Of a stretch of DNA of 64,000 nucleotides, positions 24,515-33,951 are shown piece by piece. The DNA comes from Antarcticirhabdus aurantiaca (GTDB lineage Bacteria > Pseudomonadota > Alphaproteobacteria > Rhizobiales > Rhizobiaceae), in contig NZ_VTOM01000003.1 in the NCBI RefSeq assembly GCF_009765365.1, forward strand, positions 186,001 to 250,000, read 5' to 3'. Every line of letters begins with the position of its first letter. Position 1 is the stretch's first letter. The translations under genes were made by a program, and so were the position numbers. A model generated the notes under the pieces. That model saw nothing but the letters and a program-made list of their open reading frames with translations, was not told the DNA's origin and ran no database searches.

Positions 24515-25599
24515 TGATGATGCGGCGCCCCACCCTCGACCGCTACTTCTTCCGCCTCTTCGTCGGCAGCTTCCTGTCGACGCTGGTGGCGATCTTTGCG
24601 CTCGTCTACCTCATCGACATGATCGAGATCAGCCGGCGCGGGCAGTTCGACGATTTCGGCTTCGGCACGATCGCCCTGGTATCCGCCCTGCGGGTACCGA
24701 GCTTCATCGAGCAGGCCTTTCCCTTCATCATCCTGTTCTCGTCGATCTTCACCCTCCTCACCCTCAACCGGCGGCTGGAGCTCGTGGTCGCCCGCGCCGC
24801 GGGCGTATCGGGCTGGCAGATCCTGACGCCCTTTCTCGTCGCCTCGCTCTTCCTGGGGCTCCTCGCGACCTTCGCCTACAATCCGATCTCGGCGCACGCC
24901 AAGGAGATGGCGACGCGCATGACCGGCGACCTGCGCGGCCTCGACGCCGCCGGGCAGTCCGACCGCGTCCCCTGGATCCGGCAGAGCGGCGACGGCGTCG
25001 AATCGATCATCGGCGCCAAGAGCATCGCCGAGGGCGGCCAGGCGCTTACGGGCGTCACCGCCTACATCATGCGCGGCGGCGTGCCCGCCGAGCGGATCGA
25101 CGCGCCGTCCGCGCGGCTGGAAGAGAATGCCTGGGTCATCCGCGAGCCGACCGTGACGCGCGTCGGCTCTGCGCCCGAGCGGCTCGCCGAGTTCCGCGTT
25201 CCCACCTCGTTGCGCCCCGAATTCATCGAGCAACGGCTCGCCGATCCGGAAGCGATTCCGATCTGGAGCCTCGGCTCCAAGATCGGGATAGCGAGGACAT
25301 TGGGTTACAATGCCGATGCTTTTTCCATGCAGTACCACACTTTGTTAGCAAAGCCGGCGCTGTTCATGGCTATGACTCTCGTTGCCGCGACCGTCGCGAT
25401 GCGTTTCCAGAGGACGGGCTCGTCCGGCCGAAGCGTGTTCGGTGGTGTGGCGGCCGGTTTCGTGCTCTATGTCATTGCCTTCCTTGCAAAGGCTTTGGGG
25501 AGCAACGCGATCGTGCCGCCCATCGTGGCCGCGTGGTTTCCAGTTCTGGCGGCGGGGTCGTTCGGCGTGACGATCCTTCTGCATCAGGAGGATGGGTAG
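24511..25599 (+). CDS. lptG: LPS-export ABC permease LptG
   Basis: A 362-residue partner of LptF with the same layout: helices at about 15-35, 60-82 and 100-122, a periplasmic domain (about 130-265) and three C-terminal helices. It begins with four methionine codons; the first overlaps lptF. The 3' quarter (about 25280-25600) is markedly less GC-rich than the rest and uses codons such as TTA, ATA and GCA. Stop and lptD start are three bases apart, and AGGAGG near the lptG end serves lptD. Confidence 0.92.
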   Translation: MMMMRRPTLDRYFFRLFVGSFLSTLVAIFALVYLIDMIEISRRGQFDDFGFGTIALVSALRVPSFIEQAFPFIILFSSIFTLLTLNRRLELVVARAAGVSGWQILTPFLVASLFLGLLATFAYNPISAHAKEMATRMTGDLRGLDAAGQSDRVPWIRQSGDGVESIIGAKSIAEGGQALTGVTAYIMRGGVPAERIDAPSARLEENAWVIREPTVTRVGSAPERLAEFRVPTSLRPEFIEQRLADPEAIPIWSLGSKIGIARTLGYNADAFSMQYHTLLAKPALFMAMTLVAATVAMRFQRTGSSGRSVFGGVAAGFVLYVIAFLAKALGSNAIVPPIVAAWFPVLAAGSFGVTILLHQEDG

Positions 25600-25602
25600 T
25601 CG

Positions 25603-28104
25603 ATGGATTTCGAGGGGGTCGGGCGCTCGCGGAAGGGGACTCCGCAGCGCTCCTTACTGGCCGCACTGGCAGCGGGCACGGCGACGTGCGCGCTCGCCCT
25701 GGCCCTGACGACGGCGCCCGCGGCGGCGCAGGACGCCCTTGCCGAGCGGCTCGGCGGCATTGGTGCCGGCGTGCCCGACGACGCGCAGCTCTTCCTTGAG
25801 GCCGACACCGTCGTCTACGACAGCGATTCGCAGGTCGTGACGGCCAATGGCGGCGTGCGGATCGACTACGGCGGCAGCCGGCTCGTGGCCCGCCAGGTCG
25901 TCTACAACCAGGCGACCCGGCGCCTCGTCGCCAACGGCAGCGTCGAGCTCGTCCAGCCCGACGGCAACCGCATCTTCGCCGACACGGTCGACATCACCGA
26001 CGACTTCCGCGAAGGCTTCGTGCGCGCCCTGCGCATCGAGACGCCCGAGAACACCCGCTTCGCCGCGGCCGACGCCGTGCGCGAGAACGGCAGCGTCACG
26101 ACCTTCGAGCGCGGCGTCTACACCGCCTGCGAGGCCTGCCGCGAGAACCCGGAGCGCCCGCCGCTCTGGCAGGTGAAGGCGCGCCGCATCATCTGGGACC
26201 AGCAGGAACAGGTCGTGCGCTACTACGGCGCGCAGTTCGAGATGTTCGGCCTGCCGCTCGCCTACCTGCCCTACTTCCAATCGCCGGACCCGACGGTGAA
26301 GCGCAAGAGCGGCTTCCTCGCGCCCGACTTCCGCTCGGGCAGCGACACCGGCTTCGGCGTGCGCGTGCCCTACTTCTTCGCCATCGCCGACGACAAGGAC
26401 CTCACCGTCGCCGGCACCTATTATTCCAAACAGGGCTTCCTCGCCGACGCCGAGTACCGCCAAGCCTTCGAGAACGGCGGCTTCTCCGTCACCGTCGCCG
26501 GCATCTCGCAACGCGACCCCGACGCCTTCGCCGAGAACGGCCCCTTCGACATCTTCGGCAACAGCACGAACCCGGGCGACACCGAGAATCGCGGCATGAT
26601 CGGCTCGACGGGCCGCTTCGCGCTCAGCGACCAGTGGACCTTCGGCTGGGACGTCCTCGCCCAGTCCGACCAGAACTTCGCCGCCACCTACGACATCGAG
26701 AGCTACGACCAGGCGCAGCGCGTCTCGGAAGTCTACCTGTCGGGCCTCGGCGAGCGCTCCTTCTTCGACCTGCGGGCCCAGGCCTACCAGCTCCAGACCG
26801 AGAACGACTACGACCAGGACATCCAGCCGGAGATCCTGCCGCTCCTCGACTACCAGCGCATCGAGGACGTGGCCGGCGGCGAGTTGGAGGCCAACCTCAA
26901 CCTGACGAACCTGCGCCGCGACCGCGCGCAGGACAACCGCCTCTGCGTCGAGAGCGTCTTCCTGTCCGACAAGGACAATGCGTGCGACGCGCCGGCGGGC
27001 TACACCGGCCTCCTGTACCGCGACGACGCCTTCCGCAATCTCGGCCTGAAGGGCGACTACACCCGCCTGTCGGGCGACGTCGAATACCGTCGCACCTACG
27101 AGACGGATTTCGGCCTTCTCCTGACGCCCTCGGGCGGCCTGCGCGGCGACGTCTACCGCGCCGACATGACCGGCGGCGGCTTCGACAATTACGGCTATGT
27201 CGGCGGCGTCCTCCAGCAGGTGATCCCGGGCTCGGAGTTCGACGTCAACGAGTCGGGCACGCGCGGCATGGCGACGGCGGCGCTCGAGGCGCGCTATCCC
27301 TGGCTGATCCAGACGGCCACGACGTCCCACGTCATCGAGCCGATCGCCCAGCTCCTGGTGCGCCCGGACGAGATGAAGGCCGGCGACCTGCCGAACGAGG
27401 ACGCGCAGTCGCTCGTCTTCTCGACGGCGAACCTCTTCTCGAAGGACAAGTTCTCCGGCTACGACCGGATCGAGGGCGGCACGCGCGCCAATCTCGGCGT
27501 CGCCTATGTCGGCACCTTCGGCACCGGCTACCAGGTCGACGCGATGTTCGGCCAGTCCTACCAGCTGGCCGGCGAGAACCCCTTCGCCCAGCGCGACCTC
27601 GCCCTCACCGGCTATGATTCGGGCCTGGAAACGGACCGCTCGGACTACGTCGCCTCGCTCGCCTTCACGCTGCCGGTCGGCCTCACCCTCGGCACCGGTG
27701 CGCGCTTCGACGAGAAGACCTTCGAGGTCCGCCGCACCGACACCACCGCCGCCTTCGCCTACGAGCGGCTGGCGGTCTCGGCGACGCATTCGATCATCGA
27801 CGCCCAGCCGGACCTCGGCTCCTATCGCGACCGCCAGCAGGTGCAGACCGACCTGTCGTTCCGCGTCACCGACAACTGGACGGCCTTTGGCGGCGTGTCC
27901 TACGACATCGAGAACGACGCCCTGTTCCAGAAGCGGGCGGGCATCGGCTACGCCGACGAGTGCTTCAGCCTGATCGTCCAGTACGAGGAAACGCTGGATC
28001 GCTACCAGCTCGAGCCGACCGAAACGACCTTGTCGTTCAAGATCGGTCTGCGCACGCTGGTCGACAACGCCGGCTTCGACTACGATCTCGACGACGACGG
28101 CTGA
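25603..28104 (+). CDS. lptD: LPS-assembly outer-membrane protein LptD
   Basis: An 833-residue secreted protein. A basic stretch and hydrophobic core (about 17-42) end at APAAAQD, a likely signal peptide. An OstA-like beta-jellyroll follows (FLEADTVVYDSDSQVVTANG, about 65-200), then a C-terminal beta-barrel rich in alternating aromatic residues. It completes the Lpt bridge and inserts LPS into the outer leaflet with LptE. Cysteines are visible around CEACRENP and later CVESVFLSDKDNACD, which could form the disulfides known in LptD. Confidence 0.93.
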   Translation: MDFEGVGRSRKGTPQRSLLAALAAGTATCALALALTTAPAAAQDALAERLGGIGAGVPDDAQLFLEADTVVYDSDSQVVTANGGVRIDYGGSRLVARQVVYNQATRRLVANGSVELVQPDGNRIFADTVDITDDFREGFVRALRIETPENTRFAAADAVRENGSVTTFERGVYTACEACRENPERPPLWQVKARRIIWDQQEQVVRYYGAQFEMFGLPLAYLPYFQSPDPTVKRKSGFLAPDFRSGSDTGFGVRVPYFFAIADDKDLTVAGTYYSKQGFLADAEYRQAFENGGFSVTVAGISQRDPDAFAENGPFDIFGNSTNPGDTENRGMIGSTGRFALSDQWTFGWDVLAQSDQNFAATYDIESYDQAQRVSEVYLSGLGERSFFDLRAQAYQLQTENDYDQDIQPEILPLLDYQRIEDVAGGELEANLNLTNLRRDRAQDNRLCVESVFLSDKDNACDAPAGYTGLLYRDDAFRNLGLKGDYTRLSGDVEYRRTYETDFGLLLTPSGGLRGDVYRADMTGGGFDNYGYVGGVLQQVIPGSEFDVNESGTRGMATAALEARYPWLIQTATTSHVIEPIAQLLVRPDEMKAGDLPNEDAQSLVFSTANLFSKDKFSGYDRIEGGTRANLGVAYVGTFGTGYQVDAMFGQSYQLAGENPFAQRDLALTGYDSGLETDRSDYVASLAFTLPVGLTLGTGARFDEKTFEVRRTDTTAAFAYERLAVSATHSIIDAQPDLGSYRDRQQVQTDLSFRVTDNWTAFGGVSYDIENDALFQKRAGIGYADECFSLIVQYEETLDRYQLEPTETTLSFKIGLRTLVDNAGFDYDLDDDG

Positions 28105-28122
28105 GCCGGAACGCGCCATCGA

Positions 28123-28143
28123 CCATCCTTTCGCCAAGGATGG
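28123..28143 (+). repeat. Hairpin between lptD and surA
   Basis: CCATCCTT and AAGGATGG form a perfect 8-bp stem with a 5-base loop, 18 bases after the lptD stop. No T-run follows. Its position suggests partial termination or mRNA processing within the envelope operon. Confidence 0.5.
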
Positions 28144-28156
28144 CTGCAAGAGCAGA

Positions 28157-28182
28157 CGCCCGCGCCCGCCCGGACGCGGGCG
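28157..28182 (+). repeat. Second hairpin between lptD and surA
   Basis: CGCCCGCG pairs with CGCGGGCG across a 10-base loop, 13 bases after the first hairpin. The two stems in tandem occupy much of the 133-base gap before surA. Confidence 0.45.
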
Positions 28183-28237
28183 CGTGTGCGTCCGGATCGC
28201 TCGGACGGCTTGCGGGACCTGGGAGCTAGATTACGAC

Positions 28238-29182
28238 ATGACGACCGCCAAACGGCTTCTCACCGGCGCGGCCTGCTTCATCGCCTTGGCCGCCGCTTTT
28301 CCCGGTCCGTCGATCATCGGCGCGACTCCGGCCCTGGCCGCCTCCGAGGTGCGCGTCGTCGTGAATCGCGAGGCGATCACGAGCTACCAGATCAACCAGC
28401 GCGCCGCCTTCCTGCGCCTGCGCCGCGAGAGCGGCAACCTGCAGCAGAAGGCGACCGACGAGCTGGTCGAGGAAGCGATCAAGAATCAGGAAGTCCGCCG
28501 CCGGGGCATCAAGATCCCCGACGAGGCGGTGGACGCGGCGTTCAACAACTTCGCCACCCAGAACAAGCTCACCGTCCAGCAGCTCGGCCAGGTCCTCGCC
28601 CAGGCCGGCTTCTCCTCCGACGCCTTCAAGGACTACATCCGCGCCCAGATGGGCTGGGGCCAGGCCGTCCAGGCCCGCCTGCGCTCCAAGCAGCGCATGA
28701 GCGAGCAGGACGTCGTGCAGCGCATGCTGGCCGAGGGCGGCAACAAGCCGACCACCACGGAATACGTCCTCCAGCAGGTGATCCTCGTGGTGCCGAAGGG
28801 CGAGCGCGGCTCGATCGCGCGGCGCGTGACCGAGGCCAACAACCTGCGCTCGCGCTTCCAGACCTGCCAGGGCACGTTCCAGCTCGCCAGCGCCCTGCGC
28901 GACGTCACCGTGCGCGATCTCGGACGCATCGCGGCGCCCGAGCTGCCGATGCTCTGGAAGGCGGACATCCAGCGCCTCCAGCCCGGCCGCACGACGCCCG
29001 CCAAGGAGACCGAGCGCGGCGTCGAGTTCATCGCCGTCTGCGACGCGCGCACCGTGTCCGACGACGTCGCCGCCGGCATGGTCTTCCAGGAACAGGACAT
29101 GGCCAAACTCGGCAAGCAGGCCGAGCCGGACGCGGACTTCCTCGCCGAGCTGAAGGCGAAGGCGCAGATCAGCCGGCGATGA
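28238..29182 (+). CDS. surA: SurA-like periplasmic chaperone with degenerate parvulin domain
   Basis: A 314-residue secreted protein: signal peptide to about residue 36 (ALAASEV), then the SurA N-terminal helical chaperone domain ([38 protein letters not shown]). A parvulin-like region follows ([30 protein letters not shown]). The latter lacks the usual catalytic-site residues, so chaperone function is likelier than isomerase activity. It assists outer-membrane protein folding, fitting its place after lptD. The ATG at 28238 gives a proper signal peptide; GGGAG is 12 bases upstream. It overlaps pdxA by four bases. Confidence 0.82.
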   Translation: MTTAKRLLTGAACFIALAAAFPGPSIIGATPALAASEVRVVVNREAITSYQINQRAAFLRLRRESGNLQQKATDELVEEAIKNQEVRRRGIKIPDEAVDAAFNNFATQNKLTVQQLGQVLAQAGFSSDAFKDYIRAQMGWGQAVQARLRSKQRMSEQDVVQRMLAEGGNKPTTTEYVLQQVILVVPKGERGSIARRVTEANNLRSRFQTCQGTFQLASALRDVTVRDLGRIAAPELPMLWKADIQRLQPGRTTPAKETERGVEFIAVCDARTVSDDVAAGMVFQEQDMAKLGKQAEPDADFLAELKAKAQISRR

Positions 29183-30207
29183 GGACCGGGACGGGGCCTG
29201 CGCCCCTCGCGGTCTCCGTCGGCGAGCCCTCCGGCATCGGCCCGGACGTCATCCTCATGGCGGCCGCGCGCCGCCAGGAGCCGTCCGCCCTGCCGGACTT
29301 CTTCGTCCTCGCCGACCCCGCCATGCTCGCCGCCCGTGCCCGGCGCCTGTCGCTGCCCGTGCCGCTCGCCGTGATCGACGCGGCCCGCGAGGCTCCCGAG
29401 GCGTGCCGGACCGGCGCCCTGCCCGTTCTTCCGCTCGTCAACCACCACGACGAGGCGCCAGCCAGGCTCGATCCCGTCAACGCACTCGCCACCGTCGAGG
29501 CGATCGACCGCGGAACCCGGCTCTGCCTCGAGGGCGAAGCCGCGGCGCTCGTCACCGCGCCGATCCACAAGAAGGCGCTCTACGACGCCGGCTTCCGCCA
29601 TCCCGGCCACACGGAATATCTCGCCGACCTTTGCGCCGGCATCACCGGCGGCAGCTACCGCCCCGTGATGCTGCTGACGGGGCCGGACCTGTCCTGCATT
29701 CCCGTCACCATCCACGTGCCCTTCGCGCAGGTCCTCGACGACCTGACGACCGACCTCATCGTCGAGACCTGCCGCATCGCCGCGCGCGACATGCAGAAGC
29801 GCCTCGGCATCGAATCGCCCCGCCTCGCCCTGGCCGGGCTCAACCCGCATGCGGGCGAAGGGGGAGCGATCGGGCGCGAGGACATCGAGATCATCGCGCC
29901 CGCCGTCGAGATCCTGCGAAACGAGGGCATCGACGCCATCGGCCCGCTGCCGGCCGACACCATGTTCCACGCCGAGGCCCGCAGGCGCTACGACGTCGCC
30001 GTCTGCATGTACCACGATCAGGCGCTCATCCCGGCCAAGACCCTCGCCTTCGACGAGACCGTCAACGTCACGCTGGGCCTGCCGATCGTGCGGACCTCGC
30101 CGGATCACGGCACCGCCGCCGACCTCGCCGGAACGGGCCGCGCCCGGCCCGACAGCTTCGTCGCCGCCCTGCGGCTTGCCGCGCGCATGGGCGCCGCCGC
30201 CTCGTGA
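29179..30207 (+). CDS. pdxA: 4-hydroxythreonine-4-phosphate dehydrogenase
   Basis: A 342-residue Pdx[18 protein letters not shown] at the N-terminus, [10 protein letters not shown], the metal-ligand histidines in [19 protein letters not shown] and [12 protein letters not shown], and [13 protein letters not shown]. It oxidises 4-phosphohydroxy-threonine in the DXP-independent-start branch of vitamin B6 synthesis. The ATG overlaps the surA stop, and its own stop overlaps the rsmA GTG by four bases. Confidence 0.95.
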   Translation: MRTGTGPAPLAVSVGEPSGIGPDVILMAAARRQEPSALPDFFVLADPAMLAARARRLSLPVPLAVIDAAREAPEACRTGALPVLPLVNHHDEAPARLDPVNALATVEAIDRGTRLCLEGEAAALVTAPIHKKALYDAGFRHPGHTEYLADLCAGITGGSYRPVMLLTGPDLSCIPVTIHVPFAQVLDDLTTDLIVETCRIAARDMQKRLGIESPRLALAGLNPHAGEGGAIGREDIEIIAPAVEILRNEGIDAIGPLPADTMFHAEARRRYDVAVCMYHDQALIPAKTLAFDETVNVTLGLPIVRTSPDHGTAADLAGTGRARPDSFVAALRLAARMGAAAS

Positions 30208-31034
30208 GCCTCGCCTTCGACGGGTTGCCCCCCTTGCGCGAGGTGCTGGCCGAGCATGGGCTCGACCCCAAGCGCAGCCTCGGCCAGAACTTCCTCCTCG
30301 ACCTCAACCTCACGGGCAAGATCGCCCGCCAGGCGCTGCCGCTCGCCGGTCACGCGGTGATCGAGGTCGGCCCCGGCCCCGGCGGCCTCACGCGCGCGCT
30401 CCTCGCCGAGGGCGCCGACGACCTCACGGTGATCGAGAAGGACGAGCGCACGCTTCCCGCCCTGGAGGCCATCGCCGCCCGCTATCCCGGCCGCCTGCGC
30501 GTCCTCCACGCCGACGCTCTCACGGTCGATCCCGCCGAGCTCGCCCGCGGCAAGCCGGTGAAGATCGTCGCCAACCTCCCCTACAATGTCGGCACCCAGC
30601 TCCTGACCAACTGGGTGGCCTCGCCCTCCTGGCCGCCGCCCTGGGTCCAGGCCGTCCTGATGTTCCAGCGCGAGGTCGCCGAGCGGATCGTGGCCCGGCC
30701 CGGAACGGACCATTACGGTCGCCTCGGGGTTTTGTGCGGCTGGCGCACCCGCGCCCGCATTCTCTTCGACGTGCCGCCGCAGGCCTTCACCCCGCCGCCG
30801 AAGGTGACCTCGTCGATCGTCGACCTGCGCCCGATCGAGGCGCCGCTTTCCGCCGATCTCGCGACCCTCGAACGGGTCACCCAGGCCGCCTTCGGCCAGC
30901 GCCGCAAGATGCTGCGCCAGAGCCTGAAGGCGCTCGGCGGCGAAGCCCTCCTCGAGCGCGTCGGCATCGATCCGCAGCGGCGCGCGGAAACCCTGGACGT
31001 GTCGGAATTCGTGGCGCTGGCGAACGCGCTCTGA
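30204..31034 (+). CDS. rsmA: 16S rRNA dimethyladenosine transferase (KsgA)
   Basis: A 276-residue SAM-dependent methyltransferase: [21 protein letters not shown] motif [16 protein letters not shown], acidic [12 protein letters not shown] and the catalytic NLPYNVGTQ. It dimethylates two adjacent adenosines near the 3' end of 16S rRNA during small-subunit assembly. GTG start overlapping pdxA by four bases (GTGA). Confidence 0.95.
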   Translation: MSLAFDGLPPLREVLAEHGLDPKRSLGQNFLLDLNLTGKIARQALPLAGHAVIEVGPGPGGLTRALLAEGADDLTVIEKDERTLPALEAIAARYPGRLRVLHADALTVDPAELARGKPVKIVANLPYNVGTQLLTNWVASPSWPPPWVQAVLMFQREVAERIVARPGTDHYGRLGVLCGWRTRARILFDVPPQAFTPPPKVTSSIVDLRPIEAPLSADLATLERVTQAAFGQRRKMLRQSLKALGGEALLERVGIDPQRRAETLDVSEFVALANAL

Positions 31035-31037
31035 GCG

Positions 31038-31059
31038 CGCCGCCGCATGCGCGGCGGCG
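31038..31059. terminator. Strong hairpin between convergent rsmA and gmk
   Basis: CGCCGCCGC and GCGGCGGCG form a 9-bp stem around ATGC, three bases after the rsmA stop. The symmetric stem could end transcription from both sides; no T-run is present. Confidence 0.5.
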
Positions 31060-31092
31060 AGGCGGTTCGAACGGCCGCGGTCGGGTGCGGTT

Positions 31093-31755
31093 CTAGAACT
31101 CTTCCGCCAGAAGGCCGGCCGTGAAGTCGAACAGCCCCGGCCGGCGGTCCCGCCGCAGCCGCTCGGCCGCGATGATCGCGCGCACCGACGAGAAGGCCTG
31201 ATCCAGGTCCTCGTTCACAACGACGTAGTCGTAGTCGCGCCAGCGCTGGATCTCGACCCGCGCGTTCTGCAGCCGCACGGCGATGGTGGCGGGCGAATCC
31301 TCCGCCCGGCGGAGCAGGCGCGTGCGCAACTCCTTCATCGAGGGCGGCAGGATGAAGATCGAGACGATGTCCGAGCGCGCCTGCTCCTGGAGCTGCCGGG
31401 CACCCTGCCAGTCGATGTCGAAGAGCATGTCCTGCCCGGAGCGCATCGCCTTCTCGGCCGCCGCCCGAGGCGTGCCGTAGAAGTTGCCGTGGACCTCCGC
31501 CCATTCGAGCAGCGCCCCGGCCTCGCGCAGGCGGTGGAACTCGTCCACGTCGATGAAGTGGTAATGGACGCCGTCGATCTCGCTCGGCCGGCGCTTGCGC
31601 GTCGTCACGCTCACCGACAGCGCGAAGCGCTTGTCGGTCTCGAGCAGCGTGCGGGCGATCGTGGACTTGCCGGCGCCGGAGGGCGAGGACAGGACCAGCA
31701 TCAGGCCGCGGCGGGCGATGGGCTGTGACAGCTCTGCGTCGTGGATTGCGGTCAT
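31093..31755 (-). CDS. gmk: Guanylate kinase
   Basis: A 220-residue kinase with P-loop [10 protein letters not shown] (23-32), the GMP-binding region [18 protein letters not shown] and VHGNFYGTP, and [10 protein letters not shown]. It phosphorylates GMP to GDP. Its ATG overlaps the yicC stop by four bases, so the two are co-translated. The N-terminus is about ten residues longer than in enteric Gmk. Confidence 0.95.
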   Translation of the reverse strand: MTAIHDAELSQPIARRGLMLVLSSPSGAGKSTIARTLLETDKRFALSVSVTTRKRRPSEIDGVHYHFIDVDEFHRLREAGALLEWAEVHGNFYGTPRAAAEKAMRSGQDMLFDIDWQGARQLQEQARSDIVSIFILPPSMKELRTRLLRRAEDSPATIAVRLQNARVEIQRWRDYDYVVVNEDLDQAFSSVRAIIAAERLRRDRRPGLFDFTAGLLAEEF

Positions 31756-32651
31756 TCGACGTTCTGAACCTGCTCGCGGAACTGATCGATAACGGTTTTC
31801 AGGTCGAGCCCGATCTCGGTCAACGCCGCCGCGTTGGATTTGGAGCAGATCGTATTCGCCTCCCGGTTAAATTCCTGCGCCAGGAAGTCGAGCCGCCGAC
31901 CGACCGGGCCGCCCTTGTCGAGAAGCGCGCGCGCCGCCGCCACGTGGGCGCGCAGCCGGTCGATCTCCTCGCGGATGTCGGCGCGGGTCGCGAGCAGCGC
32001 GGCCTCCGCGTGGAGCCGCGCCGGATCGAGCCCCGCTTCCGCGCCGAGAAGCTCGGCGACCTGAATTGCCAGCCGCTGGCGGATCGCCTCCGGGCGCCGC
32101 GACGGCTCGGCTTCGGCTCGGGCGACGAGCGTCTCGATCTCGTCCAGCCGCGCGGCGAAATGCGGGGCGAGCGCCGCTCCTTCCGCCGTGCGTCCGGCGA
32201 CGAGCCCCTCCAGCGCCTCTTCGAACCCGGCGAACACCGCACTCCGCAGCTCCGGCTCCTCGGCGCCGCGCACTGAACCCGCGCCGTTCGCCGCGTCGGC
32301 CGGCTCGATCACGCCGCGCAGCGCCAGCAGCCCGTCGGCGCGGGGGGCCGTCGCCTCGTTCGCCGCCACCAGCCGCTGCGCCGCCTCCGCCACGAGCCGC
32401 AGCATCGCCTCGTTGACAACGTAGCCGCCCGCCGAAGCGCCGCCGGCCAGTTGGAGCGCCGCCTGGACGTTGCCGCGGGCGAGCCGCGCGCCGGCCGCGC
32501 GCCTCAGCTCCGGCTCCAGCGTTTCGAAGCCGGGCGGCAGGCGGAAGCGCAGGTCCAGACCCTTGCCGTTGACCGAGCGGATCTCCCAGGCGAAGCCTGC
32601 AGGCGCCGCCGCCTCGCTCCGGGCGAAGCCGGTCATGCTCTGGACGGGCAT
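31752..32651 (-). CDS. yicC: YicC/YloC-family endoribonuclease
   Basis: A 299-residue protein: N-terminal domain [14 protein letters not shown] and [19 protein letters not shown]-terminal DUF1732 ending [20 protein letters not shown] and [15 protein letters not shown]. Homologues are endoribonucleases involved in RNA turnover. The ATG has AAGGAG ten bases upstream. It is coupled to gmk, the conserved pairing. Confidence 0.92.
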   Translation of the reverse strand: MPVQSMTGFARSEAAAPAGFAWEIRSVNGKGLDLRFRLPPGFETLEPELRRAAGARLARGNVQAALQLAGGASAGGYVVNEAMLRLVAEAAQRLVAANEATAPRADGLLALRGVIEPADAANGAGSVRGAEEPELRSAVFAGFEEALEGLVAGRTAEGAALAPHFAARLDEIETLVARAEAEPSRRPEAIRQRLAIQVAELLGAEAGLDPARLHAEAALLATRADIREEIDRLRAHVAAARALLDKGGPVGRRLDFLAQEFNREANTICSKSNAAALTEIGLDLKTVIDQFREQVQNVE

Positions 32652-32691
32652 GGCCCGGCTCTCCTTGTTCTGCGCGCGATGCGGCGCCCGG

Positions 32692-33837
32692 CTACTCGAC
32701 CACCGCCTCGGCCGCGCCCGTGCCGCCCGCCGGCTCGGTCGCCTGCGCCGCCTGGCTGCGTTCCCACTCGCGGTAGCGCCGGACGTTGCGGTTGTGCTCC
32801 TCCAGCGAAGACGCGAAGGCGTGGCCGCCCGTTCCGTCGGCGACGAAGTACCGGTCGTCGGTATCCAGCGGATTGGCCGTCGCTTCCAGCGCCGCGCGGC
32901 CCGGATTGGCGATCGGCCCAGGCGGCAGGCCGCGGACGCGATAGGTGTTGTAGGGCGTGTCGCTCTCGATGTCGGACTGGGTGATCGGCTTGTCGCTCGG
33001 CTTTCCCCGCCCGCCGTAGATCCCGTAAAGGAAGGTCGGATCGGACTGGAGACGCATGCCCTCGCGCAGCCGGTTCACGAACACCGAGGCGACGTGCGGC
33101 CGCTCCGAATCGACGCCCGTTTCGCGCTCCACGATCGAGGCCAGCGTCAGGAACTGGCCGATGTCGTCCACCGGCAGGTCGGGCGAGCGCTTCGCCCAGA
33201 CTTCCTGGACGAGCTTGTTCTGCGCCTCTTCCATCTGCTCGATGAGCTCGGCGCGGGTCGTGCCGCGCTGGACGCGGTAGGTGTCCGGCCGCAGCGTGCC
33301 CTCGGGCTTCAGCGCCGGCAGGTCGCCGGTCAGCACCTCGTTCGCCGCCAGCCGGTCGTAGATCTGCTGGACCGTCCAGCCTTCCGGCACCGAGACCGAG
33401 TACATGATGGACTTGCCCGAGGCGAGCGTGTCCATCACCTCGCGCATCGAGACGCCCGGCGCGAAACCGTACTCGCCCGGCTTCAGCGCCGTGCTCTTGC
33501 CGGCGAGCCGCACGCCGTATTCGAAGACCTCGGCGCTGGAGATGATGCCGTGGCTTTCGAGCCCCGCCGCGGCGCTCGACCAGCCGGAGTTGCGCGGAAC
33601 GACGTAGGTCGCCTCCTCGCGCAGCGGTCCCTGCCCCTCGAACTGCGACTTGCCCCAGTAGAGCACCGCGCCGACCGTCAGAAGGCCTAGAACCGCGCCC
33701 GACAGGAGCAGGTTGAAGAAGATGACGACCTGGCTGCGTGCGAGGCGGGATCGGCGACGCGGCTTGTCGCGCCGCCCGCTCCCGCCCGCGTCGCCGCTGC
33801 CGAGTGCGGTCTGGGGGCCGATCTGGCTGTCAGTCAC
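32692..33837 (-). CDS. mltG: Endolytic murein transglycosylase MltG
   Basis: A 381-residue YceG-family protein: basic cytoplasmic N-terminus, one membrane helix (about 33-56, VVIFFNLLLSGAVLGLLTVG), a LysM-like portion and the catalytic region LTLASIVERETGVDSERPHVASVF with the expected glutamate. It cuts nascent glycan strands and helps set their length. Starts with GTG at 33837, seven bases after GGGGA. C-terminal Ala/Thr/Gly-rich tail after about 355. Confidence 0.92.
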   Translation of the reverse strand: MTDSQIGPQTALGSGDAGGSGRRDKPRRRSRLARSQVVIFFNLLLSGAVLGLLTVGAVLYWGKSQFEGQGPLREEATYVVPRNSGWSSAAAGLESHGIISSAEVFEYGVRLAGKSTALKPGEYGFAPGVSMREVMDTLASGKSIMYSVSVPEGWTVQQIYDRLAANEVLTGDLPALKPEGTLRPDTYRVQRGTTRAELIEQMEEAQNKLVQEVWAKRSPDLPVDDIGQFLTLASIVERETGVDSERPHVASVFVNRLREGMRLQSDPTFLYGIYGGRGKPSDKPITQSDIESDTPYNTYRVRGLPPGPIANPGRAALEATANPLDTDDRYFVADGTGGHAFASSLEEHNRNVRRYREWERSQAAQATEPAGGTGAAEAVVE

Positions 33838-33951
33838 GTCCGTTTCCCCGATTGGCTGCCTGCGGCGGTGCGCCCGCCCTCCGAACCATCATCGGAATAT
33901 GGCGAAAGCCGGTTCGCCGGAGCGTCGGCGGCCTACAGGCCGCCGAGCGCC

